DNA of 6,085 nucleotides, taken from assembly GCA_016187325.1 (NCBI GenBank), contig JACPJY010000209.1, forward strand, positions 1-6,085, written 5' to 3'. The notes below the pieces were generated by a model. It searched no databases. It had not been told where the DNA came from and was given only the letters and a program-made list of their open reading frames with translations. A program made the position numbers and the translations under genes. Of this stretch, positions 1-6,027 are shown one piece after another. Each line of letters begins with the position of its first letter. Positions within the stretch are counted from its first letter, which is position 1. Source of the stretch: Rhodospirillales bacterium. GTDB lineage: Bacteria > Pseudomonadota > Alphaproteobacteria > Rhodospirillales > Casp-alpha2.

Positions 1-2
1 GT

Positions 3-692
3 ATCGCCCGCATCGAGCGCGACCATCCGGAGATCGCCCAGCAGATTCTCGACGAGGAGGCGCGCCAGCAGGCGCGGCGCGATTTCGCCTTCCGGCTCGG
101 GCTCGAGGCGCTCTCGCGCGGCGACCACAAGGCCGCCTTCGAGCAGTGGAAGCCGCTGGCCGAGGAAGGCGACGGCCGCGCCCAGGCGCAACTCGGCCGG
201 CTCTACGCCGAGGGGCTGGGCGTCGGCAAGGATCCGGGCGAAGCGCTGAAATGGTTCCGCAAGGGCGCCGCCCAGGGCGAGGCCGTCGCCGAGGACGGGC
301 TCGGCGTCCTCTACATGAACGGCGAAGGCGTCGCCGAGGACGCCGAGGAGGCGATCAGGTGGTTCCGCCGCGCCGCGGCGCAGGGCTTGTCGCGCGCCGA
401 ATTCCACCTCGGTTCGGCCTACGAGCGCGGCGCCGGGGTGCCCAGGAACCCGGTCGAGGCGGCGAAGTGGTACCGGCGCGCCGCCGAACAGGGCCTTAAG
501 GAGGCGAAGGAAAGCCTGGCCCGCGTCGAGGACGAGCATCCGGAGGCGCGGGCCGGCGCATCGAAGCCGGAGGCCACCACCGCGCCTTCGGCGGAGACGC
601 CGGCAGCCGAGCCGGAATCCCCGGCCAAGGAGGCGCCACCGGCCGAACCGGCGACCAAGGGCAAGGCGGCGCCCGCACCCGGCAAGAAGTAG
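3..692 (+). CDS. Sel1-repeat (TPR-like) protein, 5' end outside the window
   Basis: The frame is open from base 3 to the TAG at 690-692, and its start lies upstream. Three consecutive 36-residue Sel1 units are visible at 171-278, 279-386 and 387-494. Each has the pattern A..LG.LY..G.GV..D..EA..W.R.AA.QG. Just before them is a segment (93-170) of the kind that often opens such proteins, GLEALSRGDHKAAFEQWKPL. After the repeats comes a partial unit and then an Ala/Pro/Glu/Lys-rich tail (about 545-689), probably disordered. Sel1 units form alpha-alpha superhelices that act as protein-protein scaffolds, and many proteobacterial members are periplasmic; the partner here is unknown. A signal peptide cannot be judged because the N-terminus is missing. 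The first visible residues (ARIERDHPE) resemble those just after the repeats (ARVEDEHPE), so an earlier repeat block may precede the window. The family call is secure; the role is not. Confidence 0.9.
   Translation: MARIERDHPEIAQQILDEEARQQARRDFAFRLGLEALSRGDHKAAFEQWKPLAEEGDGRAQAQLGRLYAEGLGVGKDPGEALKWFRKGAAQGEAVAEDGLGVLYMNGEGVAEDAEEAIRWFRRAAAQGLSRAEFHLGSAYERGAGVPRNPVEAAKWYRRAAEQGLKEAKESLARVEDEHPEARAGASKPEATTAPSAETPAAEPESPAKEAPPAEPATKGKAAPAPGKK
171..494 (+). repeat. Three tandem Sel1 units, exact 108-bp period
   Basis: Units run 171-278, 279-386 and 387-494, each exactly 36 codons with no insertion. All end in A-A-x-Q-G or A-A-Q-G and share the central G-x-G-V turn and the W-[FY]-R segment. This is protein-level repetition; the DNA copies have diverged, so it is not a recent tandem duplication. 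Confidence 0.85.
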
Positions 693-733
693 ATCGGCGC
701 CCGTATCGCGTCAGCATCGCCGTTTGTCCTGGG

Positions 734-831
734 CCGTCATTCCGGCCGCAGCGAAGCGGAGAGCCAGAATCCAAAAATAACAGATACTTCGTGGATTCCG
801 GGTTGCCGCTACGCGGCCCCCGGAATGACGG
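734..831. repeat. 98-bp palindromic intergenic repeat (REP/MITE-like)
   Basis: The two outer arms CCGTCATTCCGG (734-745) and CCGGAATGACGG (820-831) are perfect reverse complements over 12 bases. The inner ends CCAGAATCCA (764-773) and TGGATTCCGG (792-801) pair with one mismatch. Two 40-base halves therefore flank an 18-base A/T-rich spacer (774-791). Each half also contains its own small hairpin: CCGC-N6-GCGG on the left (746-759) and CCGC-TAC-GCGG on the right (806-816). The folded form is a cruciform with side stems. Elements ending in GTCATTCC/GGAATGAC are a well-known class of dispersed bacterial intergenic repeat. Without other copies in this window I cannot confirm dispersal. It sits 42 bases after the Sel1 stop codon, a typical place for such elements, where they can stabilise a transcript's 3' end or aid termination. 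Confidence 0.8.
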
Positions 832-913
832 CGGGGAGGTTTGCGCAAATGTCTCCAAGATGTGGCCGAACCAAGCCGCCAAGCCGGTCCCCCTGCCCAT
901 CGCCGGCCGGAGT

Positions 914-922
914 TGCTAAAAT
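914..922 (+). promoter_or_regulatory. Extended -10 promoter for the ankyrin/Pro-rich gene
   Basis: TGC-TAAAAT gives the extended TGn plus a -10 hexamer matching TATAAT at five of six positions. The -35 region is weak (CTGCCC at 893-898, spacer 18), as is usual when an extended -10 is present. The predicted transcript start is near 929, leaving a leader of about 38 bases before the GTG at 968. This argues against the in-frame TTG at 929 as start. Confidence 0.45.
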
Positions 923-967
923 GAGAGGTTGGCTGACCAACGCGGCAACGAATCGGGGGTGGAAACG

Positions 968-3061
968 GTGGGCATCCGAGCGCGGATTCTGCTGGCGGTG
1001 CTGGCCGCCGCCGTGACCGTCGGCGGCGCCCTGGCGCAGGACAAGAAGCTGTCGCCGGCGACCGAGAGCCTGTTCCTCGCCATCCGCACCAACAACTTCG
1101 ACGCCGTCAAGCGCAGCCTGCTGGCCGGCGCCGACGTCGAGGCGGAAGACGAGGACGGCCGGACGGCGATCGACATCGCCGTCGACCGCGGCCGTTTCAA
1201 CATCGCCCATTATCTGCTGGCATGGCGCAAACCCGCGCAGGCGCGAACGCCGACGACCCCGGCGGCGCCGCCCCCGGTGTTCACCGAGACCGCCCCCACC
1301 GCGCCGGTGCCGGAAACCATGCCGGTGACCCGCGAGCCGCCGTCGGTGCTGTCACCGACGCCGGTGCAGCCGGTCACCGCGCAACCGCTGGCGCCGACGC
1401 CGGCGCAACCGCCGGTCGCCACCGCTTCGCCACCGGCCGCCGCCCCGACACCGGCGCTGCCGACGCGCGCGCAGCCGGCGCCCGCCGGACCCGCGCCCAC
1501 GACCAGGATCGCGCCGCCAGCCGAGGCCAAGCAGGGTGGCGGCTTCTTCGACGGTGTCGCCCGCTTCTTCGGCTTCGGCGGCGGGCCGGAGGCGAAGCCG
1601 GCAGACGACGCGGCAACCGCGGCGGCGCCGGCAACCAAGGCCAAGCCCGTCCCGGCGCCGACACCGGTGGCGCCGTTGCCGACCACCGGCAAGATCGCGC
1701 CGCCGGCCGAGGTATCGCAGGAGGAAGGCTTCCTCGAAAGCCTGGCGCGCTTCTTTTCCGGCAAGTCGAAGACAAGCCCGCCGCCCGACGACGCGGCGAA
1801 GCCGCGGTCGTCCCTGCCGACGCCGACACCGGCCGCAGAGATGACTCCGGCGCCGGCAGCGCCGCAACGGCAGCCCGCGGCCGTGGCGACGACGAATGCC
1901 GGAACGACAAGCGCCGGGGTCGCGCCGGTACGCGATTCGCTGCTCGATCACATCGCCAAGGTGCTGGCCGACGAGCAGGGCGCTAATGCCCCGCTCACCT
2001 CGGCGAAGCCTCCGGCGGAGCCAGGGCCGGCCGCCGGCAACCCCCCGGTCGCGGAGCCGACGCCGGAGCCCCCTCCCCGGTTCGCCGCCCAGCCGACCCG
2101 TGACGCCGTTCCCGAGCCGGTGGTGGTGCCGGTGAAGGCGCCGGCCGATGAGCAGCCGACCGGGAAAACGGCGAAGCCGGGGACTTCGATCCTCGACGAC
2201 ATCGCCCGCATGCTGAGCGCGGCCACGGCAACCAGCGAGCCGCCACCGCAAACGGGACCGCAAACGGTCGCCGCCGCCCCCGTTCCCGCTCCCGTCCTCT
2301 CTCCCGATCTTGCCCCTTCCGCCGATCCCACGCCCGCGGCCCCGGCGGAGACGGAAACCGCCGCCGGCAACGGCGACAAGGGCGAGTTTCTCGGCCGCGT
2401 CACCGAGTTCTTCAGCGTCGGTCCGAGCCGCCCGCAACCGTCCGAGGCGGCGTCGGCGACCGAGACCGCGATGGCGGCGGCGCCGAAGGCCGCCGTCGCA
2501 CCGCCGCTCCGCCGCACCCGTGCCGAACCGGTGCTCGGCGATGGACATCGGCTCGGCATGCGCCGGCCGCTGGACTCTTCCGGCGTCTGCGTCGACAAAT
2601 CGGCGGCGGCGTTCTGCGTCGAGCCGGTGGACTGGCCGCCGGCGATCGCCGCTGCGTTCGAGGTGCAGTCGGCCATCTATCGCGGCCGGCAGGCAATCGT
2701 CCGCTACGACGGCGGCGTGGCGACGCAGTTCCACGCCCTGTTCCCAACCGCCAATTTCCAGAAGATCGTCGACCATTTCACCGCGATGCTGGGTCCGCCG
2801 GGCGACACGTCCGAGCGTTCGGCGGTGGCGATCGGCGAGCGCAACCGCAAAAACCGGACGGCGCGCTGGCTGGGACCGAAGGCCGCCGACGGCGCCGACA
2901 GCATGCTCGAGGTGCGCGAGATCGACGACATGCGGTGGTCGGCGCCGCCAGACCTCGAACACGGCGTGGTGCGGCTCCATCGGGTCGGCGGCGACATGAT
3001 GTTCCAGCACGTGTCGTGGTCGGATTTCCTGCTGGCGAGGATGCGTCAACCCGGGAATTGA
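968..3061 (+). CDS. Exported ankyrin / Pro-Ala-rich protein with five helical motifs and a C-terminal domain
   Basis: The chosen start is GTG 968, giving 697 residues. It places a clean signal peptide at the N-terminus (basic GIRAR, hydrophobic core, probable ALA|QD cleavage after about residue 23) and has a G-rich stretch (955-962) upstream as a plausible ribosome binding site. Residues 28-88 contain about two ankyrin-like units (NNFDAVKRSLLAGADVEAED; GRTAIDIAVDRGRFNIAHYL). Residues about 90-512 are Pro/Ala/Thr-rich and probably disordered, interrupted by five copies of the pattern [FLI][FL][DEG]x[VIL][AT][RKE][FVM][FL][SGA], at residues 193, 255, 325, 408 and 474. Residues about 513-697 look globular, with a Cys-X8-Cys pair in GVCVDKSAAAFCVEPVDWP, and I cannot assign them to a named family. 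Periplasmic or envelope location is likely. The ankyrin block suggests protein binding. The gene appears monocistronic and converges with the minus-strand genes across 24 bases. The coding call is secure; the function is unknown. Confidence 0.85.
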   Translation: MGIRARILLAVLAAAVTVGGALAQDKKLSPATESLFLAIRTNNFDAVKRSLLAGADVEAEDEDGRTAIDIAVDRGRFNIAHYLLAWRKPAQARTPTTPAAPPPVFTETAPTAPVPETMPVTREPPSVLSPTPVQPVTAQPLAPTPAQPPVATASPPAAAPTPALPTRAQPAPAGPAPTTRIAPPAEAKQGGGFFDGVARFFGFGGGPEAKPADDAATAAAPATKAKPVPAPTPVAPLPTTGKIAPPAEVSQEEGFLESLARFFSGKSKTSPPPDDAAKPRSSLPTPTPAAEMTPAPAAPQRQPAAVATTNAGTTSAGVAPVRDSLLDHIAKVLADEQGANAPLTSAKPPAEPGPAAGNPPVAEPTPEPPPRFAAQPTRDAVPEPVVVPVKAPADEQPTGKTAKPGTSILDDIARMLSAATATSEPPPQTGPQTVAAAPVPAPVLSPDLAPSADPTPAAPAETETAAGNGDKGEFLGRVTEFFSVGPSRPQPSEAASATETAMAAAPKAAVAPPLRRTRAEPVLGDGHRLGMRRPLDSSGVCVDKSAAAFCVEPVDWPPAIAAAFEVQSAIYRGRQAIVRYDGGVATQFHALFPTANFQKIVDHFTAMLGPPGDTSERSAVAIGERNRKNRTARWLGPKAADGADSMLEVREIDDMRWSAPPDLEHGVVRLHRVGGDMMFQHVSWSDFLLARMRQPGN
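1544..2416 (+). repeat. Five dispersed copies of a 10-residue hydrophobic motif
   Basis: Copies start at 1544 (FFDGVARFFG), 1730 (FLESLARFFS), 1940 (LLDHIAKVLA), 2189 (ILDDIARMLS) and 2387 (FLGRVTEFFS). Spacing is 62, 70, 83 and 66 residues, with Pro/Ala-rich sequence between. The first two are also preceded by the same IAPPAE box (1508 and 1694). Hydrophobic residues at positions 1, 2, 5, 8 and 9 would form one face of a short helix. They are the only regularly hydrophobic segments in the linker. Confidence 0.7.
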
Positions 3062-3085
3062 CGGGGATCGGGTGGCGGGCCGGCG

Positions 3086-3679
3086 TTACGGCTCGCGCTG
3101 TTGATTCTCCAGCTGCCGCCGGCGCGCGCGCAACTCGTCGATCAACTCGACGGTGGGCAAATTCATCCGTTGTTCAAGGGCGATCTGCCGGCGCCGCAAC
3201 TCGTCGGCGCGGACCAGTTCCCGCCGCCGCGTTTCCTTGGGCTCGATCCGGATCAGGCCCTGCCGAAGGGTGACGTCCTGCTCCAGCGACAGCGCCGGCT
3301 GCAGCGTCCGCACGAACTGCTCGCGGCTGAATTGCTGCTGCTTGGCGAGCTCCAGCGCGCGGGCCAGCTCCTGTTGCGCCTCGCGCAGTTGCTGTTGGGT
3401 CGCCAGCTCGCGGGTGCGCTGCTCGGAGTTGAATTGCCGCTGCTGCTGCGCCAGCGCGCGGGTACGCCGCTCCTGCTCCAGCTGCAGCAAGCGGGAGCGC
3501 AGGGCAATGTCCTTGGCCTCCTGCGACGGCTCGCTGCAGCGGCGGCGGCCGGTGTTCTCGTCGATGAAGGTGGTGCGGTTGGGCCCGCACTCGAGCGCGT
3601 GAAAAGCACGCGCCGACGTCGGCCACAGGACGGCGGCGGCCACGGCTACGGATGCGGAAATCACCACCAGCGGCGGCAT
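3086..3679 (-). CDS. Small exported Gln/Arg/Glu-rich coiled-coil protein
   Basis: I chose ATG 3679 (197 residues) over TTG 3688, because it starts directly at the signal peptide (MPPLVVISASVAVAAAVLW, cleavage near SARA|F, residue 25). TGGGA lies a few bases upstream as a weak ribosome binding site. Residues 26-50 form a short Cys-containing segment with Cys31 and Cys48, which could form a disulfide in the periplasm. Residues about 50-197 are almost entirely charged or Gln residues with Leu/Ala, a strong coiled-coil signature (LLQLEQERRTRALAQQQRQF and similar). The stop is TAA. It is the last gene of the minus-strand group, 99 bases after the transporter, with its own promoter at 3716-3743. 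I do not recognise a named family. An envelope structural or adaptor role is a guess from architecture alone. Confidence 0.75.
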   Translation of the reverse strand: MPPLVVISASVAVAAAVLWPTSARAFHALECGPNRTTFIDENTGRRRCSEPSQEAKDIALRSRLLQLEQERRTRALAQQQRQFNSEQRTRELATQQQLREAQQELARALELAKQQQFSREQFVRTLQPALSLEQDVTLRQGLIRIEPKETRRRELVRADELRRRQIALEQRMNLPTVELIDELRARRRQLENQQREP

Positions 3680-3715
3680 GAGTCCCAAACCCCAGTGCTA
3701 CACGACAGTCCGTTC

Positions 3716-3743
3716 ATCATAGCCCCTTCGCCGGGCCAGGCAA
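3716..3743 (-). promoter_or_regulatory. Promoter inside the minus-strand gene group
   Basis: Read on the minus strand, TTGCCT (3743-3738) and TATGAT (3721-3716) are separated by 16 bases. The -10 box matches TATAAT at five of six positions and the -35 matches TTGACA at four of six. The predicted transcript start is near 3709, about 30 bases before ATG 3679. This suggests the coiled-coil gene can be transcribed independently of the transporter. Confidence 0.45.
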
Positions 3744-3778
3744 CGGCCTCGGCGGCGGGCGCGGACGCTAGGCGGGCC

Positions 3779-5344
3779 CTAGCCTTGCGGCGGCGCGACG
3801 GCCGACTCGGGCGCGCGGGGCGGCCTGGACCCGTGGCGGCGCTTGGCCCGGCGGCGCCGGAAGCCGAACCGGAAATCGGTGACCGCGTACAGGCCGGCGA
3901 CGGTGCTGAGCGTGCGCAGTCCGTCGCGGGCGGCCTGCATGAATTCAGCGAGCACGGGGCCTTCCTTCACCGCGCCTTCCTCGTGGACGATGCTCAGGCG
4001 ATGCAACGAATAGAGGCCGAGGATGGAGGCGAAGATGAAGAAGAAGTCCCATTCCTGGATGCGCACCGCCTCGATCATGATGCCGGCCTGCGGCGATTCC
4101 CAGTAGAACAGCACCGAGAACCCGTGGGTGAGGAAGAAGTCGGCGAGCAGCCCGCCGATCACCGGCGCAACGCCAGCGGCCAGTGAGTTGACCAGGCTGT
4201 TGGCCGACAGGTACGCGGTGGCCTCGCCGCGCGGCGCCATCTTCATCGCCAGGTTGCCGGACGCCACCGCGACGCCAGCGGTTGCCGTGCCGGTCACCAC
4301 GTGGATCATGAACAGGACCGGAAGGGTCAGGATGTAGCGGTCGGGAAAGGTGGTCAGCGTCCACGCCAGGATGCACAGCAGGAACGCCGGCGCGCACACC
4401 GACAGCACCGCCTTCGAGCTGTAGCGCTCGACCAACCGCCCCCAATGCGACAGGGCGAGAACGTTGGCGGTCTGGCTGATGACCGCGAACAGGATGACAG
4501 TCATCAGGTCGAGATCCAGCCGCTTCAGCATGTGCACGGTGAAGAACGGCGTCGCCAGGTTGATGGCGAAGTTCCAGGAGCCGAAGAACATCAGCGCCTG
4601 GCGGTAATGGAGATCGTGGATGGGACGTTTCAGGACCTTGAGCAGATCGAATTTCTCCTTCGCCACCGTCATGCGCGGCTCGGGGATCTTGGTCAGCGTG
4701 TAGACGTTGTAGCAGCCGATGACGAAGGCGGTGAGGAAGATCAGCGAATAGGCGAACTTCGGGTCGGCGACCTGCCAGGTGCGCCAGCCGTCGATGAAGC
4801 CGGCGGCGGCGAGGCTGATCAGCATGCCGAAGAACGTCGTCGCGCGCAGGTTCCTGGCCAGGAAACCGGCGCGCTGGTCGTCGGGCACCAGGTCGCGTAG
4901 CCACGAATTCCAGCTGCACAGCATCACCGAGCCCAGGAGGTAGCGGACGGCGAGCGCGACGACGAGCACGGCGAGCGCCACCATAGGGCTCGGAATCAAC
5001 ACGGCGGCGGCGATCACCAGCAGCATCGGCCGCACCATCATCCCGAAGCCGATGCAGACGGCGCGGCGCACGCGCAGCCGCTCGATCAAATAGACGCCGA
5101 GCAGCTGCCCGACGTTGCCGAGCTGCGGCACCGCGGCGAGCACGCCGATCGCCGCGTTGGAAGCGCCGATCTCGAGCGCAAACGCGGTCAGGAACGCGCC
5201 GACGGTCAGCGTGTTCATGATCTTGCCGAGCACGGCGTTGCGCTGCAGCCATTTCAGGCCGCTCTCGAGCTCGTCGGGCGAGATCGAATCCTGCGGGGCG
5301 TATCGGGCGGCGAGGGATCGCCTGGCGGGATGGGCGTCGGACAT
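3779..5344 (-). CDS. Major facilitator superfamily transporter, substrate unknown
   Basis: The product is 521 residues, a little long for the superfamily because of about 40 soluble N-terminal residues and a very basic C-terminal tail (RFGFRRRRAKRR) that should stay cytoplasmic. It shows many hydrophobic helices (about 10-12 by eye), starting with IMNTLTVGAFLTAFALEIGA. A conserved-looking loop WNSWLRDLVPDDQRAGFLAR follows the fourth helix or so. A GRLVERY sequence, like the half-repeat of the MFS A motif, lies between helices in the C-terminal half, and the central cytoplasmic loop contains KEKFDLLKVLKRP. Nothing seen defines the substrate. ATG 5344 is the only good start before the first helix, but no Shine-Dalgarno sequence lies just upstream. 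It begins 37 bases after the protease stop, so co-transcription with it is likely. Confidence 0.88.
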   Translation of the reverse strand: MSDAHPARRSLAARYAPQDSISPDELESGLKWLQRNAVLGKIMNTLTVGAFLTAFALEIGASNAAIGVLAAVPQLGNVGQLLGVYLIERLRVRRAVCIGFGMMVRPMLLVIAAAVLIPSPMVALAVLVVALAVRYLLGSVMLCSWNSWLRDLVPDDQRAGFLARNLRATTFFGMLISLAAAGFIDGWRTWQVADPKFAYSLIFLTAFVIGCYNVYTLTKIPEPRMTVAKEKFDLLKVLKRPIHDLHYRQALMFFGSWNFAINLATPFFTVHMLKRLDLDLMTVILFAVISQTANVLALSHWGRLVERYSSKAVLSVCAPAFLLCILAWTLTTFPDRYILTLPVLFMIHVVTGTATAGVAVASGNLAMKMAPRGEATAYLSANSLVNSLAAGVAPVIGGLLADFFLTHGFSVLFYWESPQAGIMIEAVRIQEWDFFFIFASILGLYSLHRLSIVHEEGAVKEGPVLAEFMQAARDGLRTLSTVAGLYAVTDFRFGFRRRRAKRRHGSRPPRAPESAVAPPQG

Positions 5345-5381
5345 GGGGGAGTTTAGCCGCGGGCGGTGTCCCGTCCACTCG

Positions 5382-5894
5382 TCATTTGGCGCCCGCCTCC
5401 GGGCATTCGGGCTTGGTCAGGTCGGCGGCAGCGACATCGATCAAGAACCGGTCGGCGAGGAAGCGGCGCCCGATCAGCATCCGATAGGCCATGCCGGCAC
5501 GGTCGGCGAGGCTGACCTCGGCGTCGGCGAAAACGCGCCCCAGGCAGAGGTCGATCGAGACCACGTAGCGCCGCTGGACGGCGGTCCCCGAGCGGCGCAC
5601 GTTGGCGGCCCGGACGACTGGACGTTCGAGGGTCAGCGACCGGCCGGCGTCGTTGGCGGTGGTGAAGCGCACCCACGGCTTGCCGTCGCGCTGGAACTCG
5701 ACCAGGTCGCTGACGCCGAGGGAGGAGGTTTCGGCGCCGCTGTCGATCCGTGCCTTGAAGGTGACGCCGCCCTCGACGATGCGCACGTCCTCGACGTGGC
5801 CGATGGTTTGGCGCTCGGCGGCGGGCGCGGCCAGCGCCGGGATCAGGGCGAGCAGCGCCACCAGCAGGATTATTGCGCCTCGAACCTTGGCCAT
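5382..5894 (-). CDS. Secreted retropepsin-like protease (RimB / putative ATP-dependent zinc protease family)
   Basis: The product is 170 residues. ATG 5894 is preceded by GGGGGAG at good spacing. Residues 1-26 form a signal peptide (MAKVRGAIILLVALLALIPA, then ALAAPA). The mature part has the aspartic-protease signature ARIDSGAETSSL, with putative catalytic Asp51 in D-S-G-A. Near the C-terminus it has YRMLIGRRFLADRFLIDV, the conserved LIGR.FL....L.D segment of Pfam Zn_protease (PF05618, COG4067). Family members are single-domain retropepsin folds, presumably active as dimers, despite the older zinc-protease name; RimB is a cytoplasmic relative that acts on glutamate tails. This copy is exported, so it should act in the periplasm on an unknown substrate. 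No RimK-type ligase or 7TM/transglutaminase partner is present in the window; the downstream neighbour is a transporter instead. Confidence 0.88.
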   Translation of the reverse strand: MAKVRGAIILLVALLALIPALAAPAAERQTIGHVEDVRIVEGGVTFKARIDSGAETSSLGVSDLVEFQRDGKPWVRFTTANDAGRSLTLERPVVRAANVRRSGTAVQRRYVVSIDLCLGRVFADAEVSLADRAGMAYRMLIGRRFLADRFLIDVAAADLTKPECPEAGAK

Positions 5895-6027
5895 GCCGCT
5901 CCCCCGATCCGCCGCTTACGCTAACACGGAGCGTGGAGCGGGAAAATCCTTGGCACCGCGGTCGGCTGTTGAGAGTTCTCTGGCCTGGAACGGGGGCTTC
6001 CACTAAAAATGGGCCGGGGGACCGACG
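5895..6027. promoter_or_regulatory. Divergent intergenic region between protease and metal transporter
   Basis: These 133 bases must hold the start signals for both flanking genes. The rightward gene has GGGGGAC (6016-6022) as a ribosome binding site and an A-rich TAAAAA (6004-6009) as a possible -10, with no good -35. On the left, an imperfect operator-like inverted repeat ACGCT-N7-AGCGT (5918-5922 / 5930-5934) lies about 25-40 bases upstream of the protease start. No strong promoter for the protease could be picked by eye. Confidence 0.4.

Larger units (their letters stand above)
693..967. other. Intergenic region with palindromic element and promoter
   Basis: These 275 bases separate the Sel1 gene from the ankyrin/Pro-rich gene. 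They hold the 40-18-40 palindromic element at 734-831 and an extended -10 promoter at 914-922. An A/T-rich patch marks the centre of the palindrome (774-786) and the -10 box. No convincing open frame exists here; short frames crossing it lack ribosome binding sites and run into the flanking genes out of frame. No separate U-tailed terminator for the Sel1 gene was found, so the palindrome may serve that role (inference). Confidence 0.7.

Noticed and set aside
1352..3049. 565-codon open frame on the minus strand opposite the ankyrin/Pro-rich gene
   Set aside because: Its product is an Arg/Gly-rich low-complexity string with no domain. It is the expected antisense of GC-rich Pro/Ala codons, whereas the plus frame has a signal peptide, ankyrin units and a globular domain.
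3062..3085. Terminator between the convergent genes
   Set aside because: Only a four-base stem can be drawn in the gap and no T-run follows on either strand. Termination may occur inside the flanking genes or by Rho.
3101..4186. 361-codon plus-strand open frame across the coiled-coil and transporter genes
   Set aside because: It spans two well-supported minus-strand genes. Its Leu/Gln-rich character follows from CAG and CTG being reverse complements of each other, mirroring the Gln-rich coiled coil.
3945..5378. 477-codon minus-strand frame overlapping the MFS gene
   Set aside because: Its product is Arg/Ala/Pro-rich with no membrane helices, whereas the other frame encodes a clear transporter.
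5115..5924. 269-codon plus-strand frame opposite the protease
   Set aside because: It is Gly/Asp/Ala-rich with no recognisable domain, and it lies antisense to a gene with family motifs and a good ribosome binding site.
5951..5966. Sigma-54-like TGGCAC sequence upstream of the metal transporter gene
   Set aside because: The downstream half should read TTGC at fixed spacing but reads TCGGC, with the GC one base off. This is a chance match.
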